A program made the position numbers and the translations under genes. Under the pieces are notes generated by a model. It was not told where the DNA came from. It worked only from the letters and a program-made list of their open reading frames with translations, and made no database searches. Below, piece after piece: positions 9,898-18,971 of a DNA stretch of 64,000 nt (the stretch's first letter is position 1; each line of letters opens with the position of its first letter). The DNA is from Thauera linaloolentis 47Lol = DSM 12138 (GTDB lineage: Bacteria; Pseudomonadota; Gammaproteobacteria; Burkholderiales; Rhodocyclaceae), in the NCBI RefSeq assembly GCF_000310205.1, contig NZ_AMXE01000009.1, positions 1 through 64,000 on the forward strand, written 5' to 3'.

Positions 9898-10863
9898 ATG
9901 ACGAAACGGTCCGTGTCGATCCGTCGCAGGCCTGGCCGCCCCGGCCGCCGGACGGGGGTGGAATGGGCGATCGGCCTCCTGCTGGCGCTGCCGGCGCCTG
10001 CTGCGCTCGCCGTCGACGACAAGCGTGTTGCTCAAGCCTTTGCCGAGCAGGCCCGCTACCTGGCGAAAGAAGCCCAGAGCTACGAGCATGGTGAAGGCGT
10101 GCCCCGTGATCAGCCCTATGCAGCGCGGCTCTATTGCGAGTCGGCCCGCCTGGGCGATCCCGAGGCCATGTATTCCCTGGGCTGGATGTATGCCAACGGG
10201 CGTGGTGTCGAGCGCAACGACGCCTATGCCAATACCCTGTTCGCCATGGCGGCCTTCATCGGCAATACGCATGCCGAGCGTATGCAGCGTTATACGGGAG
10301 ACTACACAGGGGCGGTTCCCGATTGCCTGCATACGCCGTCAGAGATTCTGCAGCAGCGCTGGCCGGTGGAGGGACTGATCGCCCGCCTGTCGGCCGAACG
10401 CCAGGCGGTTGCGCGCATGCTTGCCGACCTGGCGCCGCAATATGGCATTCAGCCTGCGCTGGCACTGGCCATCGGACTCACCGAATCGGCGCTGAATCCG
10501 GAGGCCCTGTCGCCCAAGAATGCGATGGGCGTGATGCAGTTGATCCCGGAAACTGCGCTGCGTTTCAACGTCAGCCGCCCCTACGATCCGGAGCAGAACA
10601 TCCGTGGCGGTCTCGCCTATCTGCGCTGGCTGCTGGCTTATTTCGAAGGTGACATTGCCCTGGCCGCAGCCGGCTACAATGCGGGAGAAGGCGCGGTCGA
10701 CCGTCATCGGGGGGTGCCGCCGTATCGTGAGACGCGTGCCTATGTCGACCGCATCCTGCGTCACGTGGGGCAGCACAGACACCCCTTCGACAGCGCTGTG
10801 GTCGGACCCAGCCGGATGCTGCGCAGTTTGCGTCTGGCGGCCCAAGAGGATCATGAAACATGA
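9898..10863 (+). CDS. Secreted Sel1-repeat lytic transglycosylase
   Basis: 321 aa. A basic N-terminus and hydrophobic stretch ending near ALA form a signal peptide (about 1-38). Two Sel1-like repeats follow (AKEAQSYEHGEGVPRDQPYA and DPEAMYSLGWMYANGRGVER). The C-terminal SLT domain (about 175-295) has catalytic Glu in AIGLTESALNPEALS, then NAMGVMQLIPETA and AAAGYNAGEGAVDRHRGVPP. The product should cleave peptidoglycan in the periplasm. It follows the sugar dehydrogenase by 28 nt and overlaps the protease gene by 4 nt (ATGA), suggesting it opens the cell wall for exopolysaccharide export machinery. That role is inferred from position only. Confidence 0.9.
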   Translation: MTKRSVSIRRRPGRPGRRTGVEWAIGLLLALPAPAALAVDDKRVAQAFAEQARYLAKEAQSYEHGEGVPRDQPYAARLYCESARLGDPEAMYSLGWMYANGRGVERNDAYANTLFAMAAFIGNTHAERMQRYTGDYTGAVPDCLHTPSEILQQRWPVEGLIARLSAERQAVARMLADLAPQYGIQPALALAIGLTESALNPEALSPKNAMGVMQLIPETALRFNVSRPYDPEQNIRGGLAYLRWLLAYFEGDIALAAAGYNAGEGAVDRHRGVPPYRETRAYVDRILRHVGQHRHPFDSAVVGPSRMLRSLRLAAQEDHET

Positions 10864-11669
10864 ACGAGGGGCTCTCGAATACGCGACGTTCCGGCATGCG
10901 CCGCCGGGTTCTGCAGTCTGCCTGCGCATTTGCGATGGCTGCGGCAGTGCCCGTGCTCGCCCGGGCCGACCTGGTCGGCGTCCTGCCGCAGATCAAGCCT
11001 TCCATCGTCGCGGTGGGGACCTACCAGCGCACGCGCAGCCCTGCCTTCCAGTTCAGGGGCACCGGCTTCGTCGTCGGCGACGGACACCTGATCGCGACCA
11101 ATGCCCACGTCCTGCCCGAAACCGTCGCGGGCGAAAACATGGAAACGCTGGCCATCGTCGTCCCTGGCAAGGACCAGCAGGGGACGGTGCGTCAGGTGAG
11201 TCGTGTCGCCAGCGAACGCAGCCGCGACCTTGCGCTGCTGCGCCTCGAAGGTGGTGCTGCCTTGCCCGCCCTGTCGCTGGCTTCGCGCGAGCGAGTACAA
11301 GAGGGCCAGGAAATCGCATTCACCGGCTTCCCGATCGGCGCCGTTCTGGGCATGACGCCGGTCACGCATCGCGGAATCGTCTCGGCAATCACACCCATCG
11401 GCATTCCGCAGGCCAATTCGCGCGATCTCAATCCCGCCCTCATCCGCCGCCTGGCAAACGACGTCTTCCGCGTCTACCAACTCGACGCCACCGCCTATCC
11501 CGGCAACAGTGGCAGCCCCGTTTTCGATCCGAAGACGGGCGAGGTCATCGGTGTCATCAACATGGTGTTCGTCAAATCGACGAAGGAAAGTGCGCTGTCC
11601 GATCCGTCGGGAATCAGCTACGCGATTCCCGTCGAGTATCTGCACAAGCTGCTTGGCGAGGTACGTTGA
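10860..11669 (+). CDS. Exported trypsin-like serine protease
   Basis: 269 aa. An Arg-rich N-terminus followed by VLQSACAFAMAAAVPVLARA is a signal peptide, possibly Tat-like (RRSGMRRR). The chymotrypsin fold has the triad His in IATNAHVLPE, Asp in SRDLALLRLEGG and Ser in YPGNSGSPVFD. No PDZ domain follows, unlike DegP/DegQ. It shares an ATGA overlap with the transglycosylase gene, so the two are translated together. It probably acts in the periplasm on envelope proteins. An insertion between strands (ALIRRLANDVFRVYQ) before the Ser motif may mark its subgroup. Confidence 0.88.
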   Translation: MNEGLSNTRRSGMRRRVLQSACAFAMAAAVPVLARADLVGVLPQIKPSIVAVGTYQRTRSPAFQFRGTGFVVGDGHLIATNAHVLPETVAGENMETLAIVVPGKDQQGTVRQVSRVASERSRDLALLRLEGGAALPALSLASRERVQEGQEIAFTGFPIGAVLGMTPVTHRGIVSAITPIGIPQANSRDLNPALIRRLANDVFRVYQLDATAYPGNSGSPVFDPKTGEVIGVINMVFVKSTKESALSDPSGISYAIPVEYLHKLLGEVR

Positions 11670-11746
11670 GATTTCCAGGGGGCAGCTGTCCCCATAAATA
11701 CCCCCAGAAATCGAGTATTGGTATGGTGCAAACGGGTGCAATAAAG

Positions 11747-11775
11747 AACCCGCGGGGCCAGTGGCTGCGCGGGTT
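11747..11775 (-). terminator. Likely terminator of the tRNA-Arg gene
   Basis: AACCCGCG (11747-11754) pairs perfectly with CGCGGGTT (11768-11775). On the minus strand it lies 36 nt after the tRNA and is followed by a T-rich stretch (TTCTTTATT). The T-run is imperfect, so confidence is moderate. Confidence 0.5.
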
Positions 11776-11811
11776 TATGTTGCTTCCGGGGTGCTGCTCG
11801 GTGCTTTGAAT

Positions 11812-11886
11812 TGGTCCCGTCACCAGGAATCGAACCTGGATCTGGCGCTTAGGAGGCGCCCGTTCTATCCATTGAACTATGACGAG
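11812..11886 (-). tRNA. tRNA-Arg (anticodon CCT)
   Basis: The minus strand folds into a cloverleaf: acceptor CTCGTCA/TGACGGG with one T-G pair, D stem GTTC/GAAC, anticodon stem GGCGC/GCGCC with loop CTCCTAA (anticodon CCT), T arm CCAGG-TTCGATT-CCTGG, discriminator A and encoded CCA. It reads AGG codons. The C1-G72 acceptor end is less common than G1-C72 but the stem is intact. Confidence 0.95.
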
Positions 11887-12119
11887 CCGGCTACCGGTCG
11901 CGCATTCTAGCCGTTTGACGGCCGCTCACCAAGTGGCGACACCATGCGTAGCGGCGGGGCATCAGCGGGCAGGTGGGATGCATGCGGCACGAATCCGGCG
12001 TCTGGGGACCGCAGGGCGACACATTCGCGGGATTTCCCGGGTAATTCGCCCAGATCGCGAGCGGGCCGCTAGAATTCGGCTTCGATCCTTGCTGGCCGCT
12101 TTCCGGCCGATTTCACGCC

Positions 12120-14042
12120 ATGCCTCTGTTGTCCGTAGAAAACGCCTGCCTCGCTTTCGGCCATGTCGATCTGCTCGACAAGGTTGCCTTCCAGCTGGAT
12201 GCAGGAGAGCGTGTGGCCTTGATCGGACGCAATGGTTCGGGCAAATCCAGCCTGCTGCGGGCTGTGGCCGGGCAGGCGGCGCTGGATGATGGCACGGTGT
12301 GGCGCGAGGCAGGCATGGTGACTGCCTACGTGCCGCAGGAGCCCGACTTCGACCTCGGGCGTGACGTGTTCGCAACTGTTGCGGACGGGCTGGGCAACGC
12401 GGCGCAATTGCTCGTCGACTATCATGCGGCGATGCTGGCCGTGGCCGAGCAGGCCACGCCCGAAGCACTTGCCCGGCTCGATGTGCTGCAGCATCAGGTC
12501 GAGGTTGCCGAAGGCTGGCGTCTCAACCAGCGTGTCGAACACATGCTCGCCCGGCTTGGGCTCGATCCGGCAGCCAGCGTGTCCAGTCTGTCCGGTGGCG
12601 GTGTCAAGCGCGTGGCGCTGGCGCGGGCGCTGGTGGCGGAGCCCGACCTGTTGCTGCTCGATGAGCCGACCAACCATCTTGATCTCGACGGCATCCTCTG
12701 GCTGGAGGGACTGATCCGGGAGTTTCGCGGTGCGGTCATCGTCATCACCCACGATCGCGTCTTCCTCGACAACGTCGCAACTCGCATCATCGAGCTCGAC
12801 CGCGGCCGGCTGGCAAGCTACCCGGGACGCTTTTCCGACTACTTGCGGCGCAAGGCCGAGGAACTGGAGGCCGAGGACAAGGCCGCTGCGCGCTTCGACA
12901 AGTTTCTGGCGCAGGAAGAGGTGTGGATCCGCAAGGGCGTCGAGGCGAGGCGCACGCGCAACGAGGGCCGCGTGCGCCGTCTCGAGAGCCTGCGCCGCGA
13001 ACGTGCCGAGCGCCGTGATCGCCTAGGCGATGTCAGCCTGGCGGTCGACCGGGGCGAAAAGAGCGGCCAGATGGTGGCCGAACTGACCCAGGTCACCAAG
13101 CGCTACGGCGAGCGCGTGGTGGTGCGGGACTTCTCCGCTCGCATCATGCGGGGCGATCGTATCGGCTTCATCGGCCCCAACGGGGCCGGCAAGACAACCT
13201 TGCTCAAGCTCATACTCGGTGAAATCGAGGCCGATGAAGGCTCGGTGCGTCGCGGTACCCGCCAGACCGTGGCCTATTTCGACCAGTTGCGGGCCCAACT
13301 CGACCCCGAACTGCCGCTGACCGAGGTGATCAGCCCCGGATCGGACTACGTCGAGATCGGCGGCGAGCGGAAACACGTCATCGGCTACCTCGGCGATTTC
13401 CTGTTCGCACCCCAGCGCGCACGCTCGCCGGTCAAGTCCTTGTCCGGCGGGGAGCGCAACCGTCTGCTGCTGGCACGGCTCTTTGCGCGCCCGGCGAATG
13501 TAATGGTGCTCGATGAACCTACCAATGACCTCGACATCGAGACCCTGGATCTGCTCGAGGAGCTGCTGGCGGGTTATGACGGTACGCTCTTTCTCGTCAG
13601 CCACGACCGGGCCTTCCTCGACAACGTCGTCACCCAGGTGATCGCCGCCGAAGGCGATGGCTGCTGGGGCGAATACGCCGGTGGCTATGCCGACTGGCAA
13701 CGCGTGAAGCTGGCACGGGCCGGGGAGCAGGCCGAGCGCGAAACGACGAAACGCGTTGCCGCGCCTGCCGACAGGCCGCGTCCGGCCGAACCCAGAGCGG
13801 CGAATCGTCCGGCGAAGATGTCCTTCAATGACAAACGCGAACTTGAGGCGCTGCCCGACAGGATCGCCGCGCTGGAAGATGAACAGGCGGCGTTGCATGC
13901 GCGCATGGCGGACCCGGCGCTGTACCAGCAGGCAGGACAGGAGGTGGCGCAGGTCAAGTCCCGGCTGGAGGCGCTCGAAACCGAGATCGAGGCAGCCATG
14001 CTGCGTTGGGAAGAACTGGAGTCGCGCGCCGCGTCCGCGTAG
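12120..14042 (+). CDS. uup: ABC-F family ATPase Uup
   Basis: 640 aa with no membrane segments. The first ATPase has Walker A GRNGSGKSS, signature LSGGGVKRVALARAL and Walker B LLLLDEPTNHLD. The second has Walker A GPNGAGKTT, signature LSGGERNRLLLARLF and VMVLDEPTNDLD. A linker lies between them and a C-terminal coiled coil (about 570-635) follows, as in Uup rather than EttA. Uup binds branched DNA and ribosomes and limits precise excision of transposons. The gene stands alone between tRNA-Arg and the convergent GIDE gene. Confidence 0.92.
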   Translation: MPLLSVENACLAFGHVDLLDKVAFQLDAGERVALIGRNGSGKSSLLRAVAGQAALDDGTVWREAGMVTAYVPQEPDFDLGRDVFATVADGLGNAAQLLVDYHAAMLAVAEQATPEALARLDVLQHQVEVAEGWRLNQRVEHMLARLGLDPAASVSSLSGGGVKRVALARALVAEPDLLLLDEPTNHLDLDGILWLEGLIREFRGAVIVITHDRVFLDNVATRIIELDRGRLASYPGRFSDYLRRKAEELEAEDKAAARFDKFLAQEEVWIRKGVEARRTRNEGRVRRLESLRRERAERRDRLGDVSLAVDRGEKSGQMVAELTQVTKRYGERVVVRDFSARIMRGDRIGFIGPNGAGKTTLLKLILGEIEADEGSVRRGTRQTVAYFDQLRAQLDPELPLTEVISPGSDYVEIGGERKHVIGYLGDFLFAPQRARSPVKSLSGGERNRLLLARLFARPANVMVLDEPTNDLDIETLDLLEELLAGYDGTLFLVSHDRAFLDNVVTQVIAAEGDGCWGEYAGGYADWQRVKLARAGEQAERETTKRVAAPADRPRPAEPRAANRPAKMSFNDKRELEALPDRIAALEDEQAALHARMADPALYQQAGQEVAQVKSRLEALETEIEAAMLRWEELESRAASA

Positions 14043-14058
14043 CCCAGGCGAGGGCGGT

Positions 14059-14961
14059 TCAGAGGGCGCCGATCTGGCCGAGCCGGGCCGTGCTCACCAC
14101 GGCGCCGAGGAATACCGCCAGATGAAAGGCCGCGAGCCAGCGATAACGGCGCGCAATCCTGTCCGGGTCGAGGTCCGAGATCAGGAACAGCCGCCCGCCC
14201 GGAGGTTTGCGCATCACGTGCGCCTCGGGGGCCGCCTGCATTTCTGCCTGGCGCCGACGGACTTCGCGCTTCGCTTCCTGGCGCGCTAGCTCCCACTCGC
14301 GCAGATCGAGTTCGCCATTGCCGTCGAGATCGAAGCGTCGCAGCAACTCGGCACGATCCGCTTTCCAGGCAGCCAGTAGTTCGCGCACCTGGGTCCGGCT
14401 GTCGAAGTCCGGGCTGATACTGCCGAGCGTGGCGAAATCGCCCAATGCATACACGGTGTCGTGGCGGATCAGCGACCATTGGGTGTAACGGATGTCGCCG
14501 CGCGTGCTGACGTCGCGGCGCCGTACCAGCATCTCTGCTCCGTCCGGATCCACCGCACAGATACCACTGCCGTCATCGAGCAGGAACGAGGCATTGCTTT
14601 CGATGCTGTTGACCGTGCGCCACTTGCCGTCCGACTCGCGGCGCTCGGTGAGCAGCCGATACCACAGGACCGGAAGGCCATCTACCGGGGAGTGGAGCGG
14701 GGAGCCCTCGAGTGCTTGTGCCCTGCCGCGCAGTTCGACATAGCCCTGGGCGGCGGACGCGATCCGCGACGTCGGGGTGTCGGCGATCAGGCGGGCATGG
14801 CGCAGTGTGCGTGTCCACCCATAGAGGCTGGCCGCCAGCAGCAGGGCCAATGCCGCAATTTTGCCCCAGCCGGCATCGACGCGCAGTACCGCCGCAACAA
14901 GACCCAGTTGGAGCAGCGGCAAGGCCGTGTCCAGTCGGGCATGCGCGAGGCGGACCAGCAT
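14059..14961 (-). CDS. GIDE-domain membrane protein with an EF-hand
   Basis: 300 aa. N-terminal membrane helices (about 15-55) precede a GIDE-like region (about 60-180: GYVELRGRAQALEG, LPVLWYRLLTE, DDGSGICAVDPDGAEM). A canonical EF-hand calcium loop, DLDGNGELDLRE, lies at about 210-221 within a charged helix pair, and a C-terminal membrane helix ends the protein (about 272-295). GIDE proteins are the bacterial relatives of the MUL1/MAPL E3 ligase sensor domain; the RING part is absent. It begins 27 nt after lemA on the same strand. LemA-GIDE pairs are frequent but their function is unclear. Confidence 0.78.
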   Translation of the reverse strand: MLVRLAHARLDTALPLLQLGLVAAVLRVDAGWGKIAALALLLAASLYGWTRTLRHARLIADTPTSRIASAAQGYVELRGRAQALEGSPLHSPVDGLPVLWYRLLTERRESDGKWRTVNSIESNASFLLDDGSGICAVDPDGAEMLVRRRDVSTRGDIRYTQWSLIRHDTVYALGDFATLGSISPDFDSRTQVRELLAAWKADRAELLRRFDLDGNGELDLREWELARQEAKREVRRRQAEMQAAPEAHVMRKPPGGRLFLISDLDPDRIARRYRWLAAFHLAVFLGAVVSTARLGQIGAL

Positions 14962-14988
14962 GTGCGGCGCAGCCGTGGGTAGGCGCGT

Positions 14989-15564
14989 TCAGGCGTTGAA
15001 CAGCGCCTTGAGGTCGACGTCGGATTTTTCCGAGTTCGAGAATTGCAGCAGCGGTTGATCGACGAAGGCGAACATCCGGGCGACGATGAGATCCGGAAAC
15101 TGCTCGATGCGTACGTTGTGCAGGTTGACCGCCTCGTTGTACCACTCGCGGCGGTCGGCAATGCCGTTCTCCAGCGCCGTGATGCGGCTTTGCAATTGCG
15201 TGAAATGCTCGTTCGCCCTGAGCTCGGGATAAGCCTCGGCAACGGCGAAGATCTGGCCCAGGCCGGCACGCAGCAGGCCCTCGGCCGCGCCAAGCGCTTC
15301 GACATCATGTGTTTCCCGGGCTGCGGCCACGCGTGCGCGGGCCTCGGTGACGCGGGCGAGCGTGGCTTGCTCGAACTGCTTGTACCGGCGGCACACCTCC
15401 ACCAGCTTGGGCAGTTCGTCGTGGCGCTGCTTGAGCAGCACGTCGATGTTCGCCCAGGCCTTGGCCACGCCGTGCTTCAGGTTGACCAGTCCGTTATAGA
15501 CGATCACGCCATACACCAGCGCCAGTACGAGAAGGCCGAGGACCACGGCGGTAGAGATGCTCAT
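14989..15564 (-). CDS. lemA: LemA family membrane protein
   Basis: 191 aa. One N-terminal membrane helix (about 5-27, AVVLGLLVLALVYGVIVYN) precedes the antiparallel helical LemA domain with the block GLVNLKHGVAKAWANIDVLL and later EAYPELRANEHFTQLQSRI. The family is widespread, single-pass, and of unsettled function. It is cotranscribed with the GIDE-domain gene. Confidence 0.92.
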   Translation of the reverse strand: MSISTAVVLGLLVLALVYGVIVYNGLVNLKHGVAKAWANIDVLLKQRHDELPKLVEVCRRYKQFEQATLARVTEARARVAAARETHDVEALGAAEGLLRAGLGQIFAVAEAYPELRANEHFTQLQSRITALENGIADRREWYNEAVNLHNVRIEQFPDLIVARMFAFVDQPLLQFSNSEKSDVDLKALFNA

Positions 15565-15642
15565 GTGTACGACTCCAGGGAGGTGGCGCCATGTTACTCC
15601 GCAGTGCGGGCACAGGGGGTGGCGACGCGATGCGAACCCCGG

Positions 15643-16515
15643 TCATTCACTCGCATGAGGCGGCGCCAGCAGGTAGCCGCGTGCATCGTCCGGGGCACCG
15701 AGGCGCTTGAGCAAGGTTTCGCGCGATACCCGGAGCAAGGCCTCGAGTTCATCGATGTCGTCCGGCAGGCCGGGATCATCCCAGCCGCGGGCGAGATGGC
15801 GGGCGATCCGTGCGGCAAGACTCACCGTCCTGACCCGCGGGTCGTTCTGCTGGCTGTCGTCGAGCAATTGCATCAGCAGGCGCGGAAGGCGCCAGGCGCG
15901 GATCAGGCCGAGCTGGAGTTCGCCGGCGGTGACGCCGAAGACCTGCCGTTGCGCATCGGCCGAGCGCAAGCGACGGTCGGCCGTCTGCAGCGCGTAGACC
16001 TGTTCGGTGAGGCCTGGGGCATGGATCCAGCAGATGATCTCGGTCGCTTCGTGCAGCGAGGCGGCGACCGTGATTTCCTGCACGTCGAGGTCGTGCCGCA
16101 TCACTGCGAATTCCCGCGCAAGTCCGGAGATGTGGCGGGCGCGAGTGATGACCTTGAGCACGCCGACCAATGCGCGCGGGTGATCCTTCAATGCGTCTTC
16201 GACGGTCGGCGAGCTGTCGAACAGGCGGAAAAAGGGTTCGATGCCGATCATCATGACCGCGCGTTCGATCGTGGTGATGTCGTGGTTCTGAGACTGCCGG
16301 CGGTGGGTTTCGATATACGTCAGCAGGCGCATCGTCATCAATGGATCGTCGAGCACGATGGCAGCAATCTGGCGTCCCCCGGCGCGCTCCGGGTCTGCGC
16401 GCAGCGCATCCAGTTCGCGCACCGTACGGCGCAGCACGGGTAATGGCCGCCGGGTGAAATGCGCCACATAGGCATCCACCGACGGCAAGGGGGAAAGCAA
16501 CGGGCTCATGGACAT
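15643..16515 (-). CDS. HDOD domain signalling protein
   Basis: 290 aa, soluble. The HDOD fold covers about 25-220, with LPVLRRTVRELDALRADPER, DDPLMTMRLLTYIE and TTIERAVMMIGIEPFF typical of the family, and the degenerate HD site. No GGDEF or EAL partner domain is fused. HDOD proteins act as regulatory scaffolds, often linked to c-di-GMP and stress signalling. It is transcribed away from acuI; the partner is unknown. Confidence 0.85.
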   Translation of the reverse strand: MSMSPLLSPLPSVDAYVAHFTRRPLPVLRRTVRELDALRADPERAGGRQIAAIVLDDPLMTMRLLTYIETHRRQSQNHDITTIERAVMMIGIEPFFRLFDSSPTVEDALKDHPRALVGVLKVITRARHISGLAREFAVMRHDLDVQEITVAASLHEATEIICWIHAPGLTEQVYALQTADRRLRSADAQRQVFGVTAGELQLGLIRAWRLPRLLMQLLDDSQQNDPRVRTVSLAARIARHLARGWDDPGLPDDIDELEALLRVSRETLLKRLGAPDDARGYLLAPPHASE

Positions 16516-16659
16516 GGGTGTGGGACCTGAGTGTCGGGACTGTCGGCCGGTGCCGTCCGAGTTGAAGCCGCATGCCGGGACGACTCTTCTATGGCGCTAT
16601 AATTATCGCGAATCGCGTAGAAACCTTCCGTGACATTCCACCGCTGGGAGAACGCCCGA

Positions 16660-17655
16660 GTGAGTCCTTTCAAAGCTTTCGTGATCGATCAGGACCCGAA
16701 CAAGATGCTCGTGGCCGGCATGACGACGCTCGCAGTCGAGCAGCTCGACGCTGGAGAGGTAACGATACGCGTGCATTATTCGAGCATCAACTACAAGGAT
16801 GCTCTGGCTGCAACCGGGGCGGGCAGGATCATCCGGCGTTTTCCCTGTGTCGGCGGCATCGATCTGGCGGGCGAGGTGGTCGAGAGCGAAGACCCCTGTT
16901 TCAGGCCGGGGGACAAGGTCATTGCCACCAGCTTCGACATCGGCGTTTCGCGCCACGGCGGTTATGCCGAGTATGCGCGCGTGCCGGCCGGCTGGGTCGT
17001 GCCCTTGCCCGACGGGCTGGACCTGTTCGAGGCCATGGCGCTCGGTACCGCGGGCTTTACCGCGGCCCTCGGCATCGTGCGAATGGAAGACAACGGCCTC
17101 GCGCCGGCCAATGGGCCGGTGGTCGTGACCGGCGCCACCGGCGGGGTCGGCGGCCTCGCCATCGACATGCTGGCGCATCTCGGCTATCACGTCGTCGCCC
17201 TCACCGGGAAGAAGAGCGAACACGATTATCTGAAGATGCTGGGGGCCGCCGAAGTTAGGCTGCGTTCCGACATCGACTTCGACAAGGTGCGTTCGCTCGA
17301 GGCCGCGCAATGGGCGGGGGCCGTCGACAACGTCGGTGGCCAGATCCTGAACTGGGTGCTGGCCACGATGAAGCAGGCCGGCACGGTGGCGAGCATAGGC
17401 AATGCGTCGGGCTTCAACCTCAGTACGACGGTGTTTCCGTTCATCCTGCGTGGGGTCAGCCTGCTCGGCATCGACTCGGGCTACATCGGCTTCCCGACGC
17501 GCCGGCGTGTGTGGGAGCGTCTGGCGACGGACCTCAAGCCGCGCCACCTGGCAGCCGTGACGCGCACGATCGACTTCGACGCATTGCCTGGCGCGTTCGA
17601 CGACTTCATCCACGGCCGCGTCAAGGGACGCACGGTCGTGCGTATCGGCGCCTGA
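16660..17655 (+). CDS. acuI: Acrylyl-CoA reductase AcuI (YhdH family)
   Basis: 331 aa from the GTG at 16660, which GGGAG precedes by nine bases. A medium-chain dehydrogenase/reductase without zinc ligands. N-terminal substrate domain has SSINYKDALAATG and FPCVGGIDLAGEVVES. The nucleotide fold has VVVTGATGGVGGLAIDML. The YhdH/AcuI subfamily reduces acrylyl-CoA to propionyl-CoA with NADPH. The neighbouring prpE makes propionyl-CoA from propionate, so both feed the same pool. A TATAAT box at 16598-16603 is a candidate -10. A start at 16630 is possible but lacks a ribosome site. Confidence 0.88.
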   Translation: MSPFKAFVIDQDPNKMLVAGMTTLAVEQLDAGEVTIRVHYSSINYKDALAATGAGRIIRRFPCVGGIDLAGEVVESEDPCFRPGDKVIATSFDIGVSRHGGYAEYARVPAGWVVPLPDGLDLFEAMALGTAGFTAALGIVRMEDNGLAPANGPVVVTGATGGVGGLAIDMLAHLGYHVVALTGKKSEHDYLKMLGAAEVRLRSDIDFDKVRSLEAAQWAGAVDNVGGQILNWVLATMKQAGTVASIGNASGFNLSTTVFPFILRGVSLLGIDSGYIGFPTRRRVWERLATDLKPRHLAAVTRTIDFDALPGAFDDFIHGRVKGRTVVRIGA

Positions 17656-17681
17656 GCCGGGATCGAAGGCTGGATGCGTCC

Positions 17682-18872
17682 GTGGTGATCGACGACGGCA
17701 AGTTGCCCCGGATTCTCGTGGTGGACGATTCGCGCATGGTGCGGGCGTCCATTCTCAAGAATATCCGCGGCCGTTTCGAGGCCCGCGAGGAGGTCGACGG
17801 CGAGGCCGGCTGGGAGGCATTGCTGGTCGATCCGTCGATCGGCATGGTACTCACCGACATCGGCATGCCGCGCCTCGACGGCTTCGGCCTGCTCGAACGG
17901 ATCCGTGCCTCGCGGATGGCGAGGGTGCGCGACCTGCCGGTGGTGATCATTTCGGGAGACGAGGACGAGCATGCGCGCGAACGTGCCCTGGCTCTCGGAG
18001 CGAACGGTTTCATTGCCAAAGGGGTGGGCAGTGTCGAACTGCTGGCGACGCTGAACTCGCTGACGAGGCTGTCACGTACCCAAACCGAGCTCGAACGCAG
18101 CCGTGAGGCCCTTGCACGCAAGACTCCGAAGGACCCGGACACCGGCCTGGTGAGCAGCGCTTACCTCGAACACCATGGAGAGCAGGCGCTGGCGGAAGCT
18201 CGCCGGCGGCACTCCGACATCGCGGTGATGGTCATCGAACTCGATGCCCATGAGGCCCTGCTCGAGCGTTACGGCGCGCACGTCGTGCAACTCATCGTGC
18301 GCAAGCTGACGAAGATGGTCACTGGCCGGATTCGCACCGAGGACAGCGTGTCACAGCATTCGGCCACGCAGTTCGCGTTGCTGTCGCCGGGTATCGACCT
18401 GGCATCGAGCTGTGTGTTCGCCCTGCGCCTGTGCCGCAGCTTCGAGAAGCTGTTGCTGGCGTATCGCGAGGAGCGTATCCGCGTCACGGTGAGCATCGGT
18501 GTGGCAAATTCCGCCGTCGATGGTCGCGGCAAGGTCAGCGAGTTGTTGGCGATTGCATGCGGACGCACCCGTCAAGGGGGCGAGGCAGGCGGGAATTGCG
18601 TGATCGCGGACCATGGCAGGGTCGCTCCGGATTGGGTGGCGCGCCAGGTCAAGCGCATGTGCAGCGTCGATGCCGCCTTGCGCCAGTTGCGCACCGGCGA
18701 GCGCGGCGAGGTCGAGGCACGCCTGCCCGATATCGTCGGTGTGCTTATGCCGCTATTCGAATTGATAGAATCTCGACTTCACTGCGGGTTGCCGATCGAG
18801 CAGCTCGAACGATACCAATACAGGTCGGACACCGGCAGTGGCGATGTGGATGGAACGCAAACCACCATCTGA
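17682..18872 (+). CDS. Response regulator with degenerate GGDEF domain
   Basis: 396 aa from the GTG at 17682. The receiver domain (about 8-130) has ILVVDDSRMVR, phosphoacceptor Asp in MVLTDIGMPRLDGFG and Lys in GFIAKGVG. A short coiled linker leads to a GGDEF-like domain (about 150-290): DPDTGLVSSAYLEHH, then SQHSATQFALL where GGDEF should be, and VSIGVANS. The active-site motif is absent, so cyclase activity is unlikely and a binding or scaffold role is more probable. The C-terminal 100 residues are unassigned. No kinase gene is adjacent. A GTG at 17685 is an equal start candidate. Confidence 0.82.
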   Translation: MVIDDGKLPRILVVDDSRMVRASILKNIRGRFEAREEVDGEAGWEALLVDPSIGMVLTDIGMPRLDGFGLLERIRASRMARVRDLPVVIISGDEDEHARERALALGANGFIAKGVGSVELLATLNSLTRLSRTQTELERSREALARKTPKDPDTGLVSSAYLEHHGEQALAEARRRHSDIAVMVIELDAHEALLERYGAHVVQLIVRKLTKMVTGRIRTEDSVSQHSATQFALLSPGIDLASSCVFALRLCRSFEKLLLAYREERIRVTVSIGVANSAVDGRGKVSELLAIACGRTRQGGEAGGNCVIADHGRVAPDWVARQVKRMCSVDAALRQLRTGERGEVEARLPDIVGVLMPLFELIESRLHCGLPIEQLERYQYRSDTGSGDVDGTQTTI

Positions 18873-18971
18873 GTCGAAAATCGTCGCGCATGACGCAGGC
18901 GCTTTCCCGGCGCACCGGCATGGGCGACAGTCATTTGCAGGATAGAGGGAATCAACGAGGGAGAGGATGCA

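Noticed and set aside
7767..10022. Long minus-strand open frame of 751 codons opposite prsT and the sugar dehydrogenase
   Set aside because: It is the antisense shadow of two well-supported genes; its sequence is Arg/His/Asp-rich with no domain.
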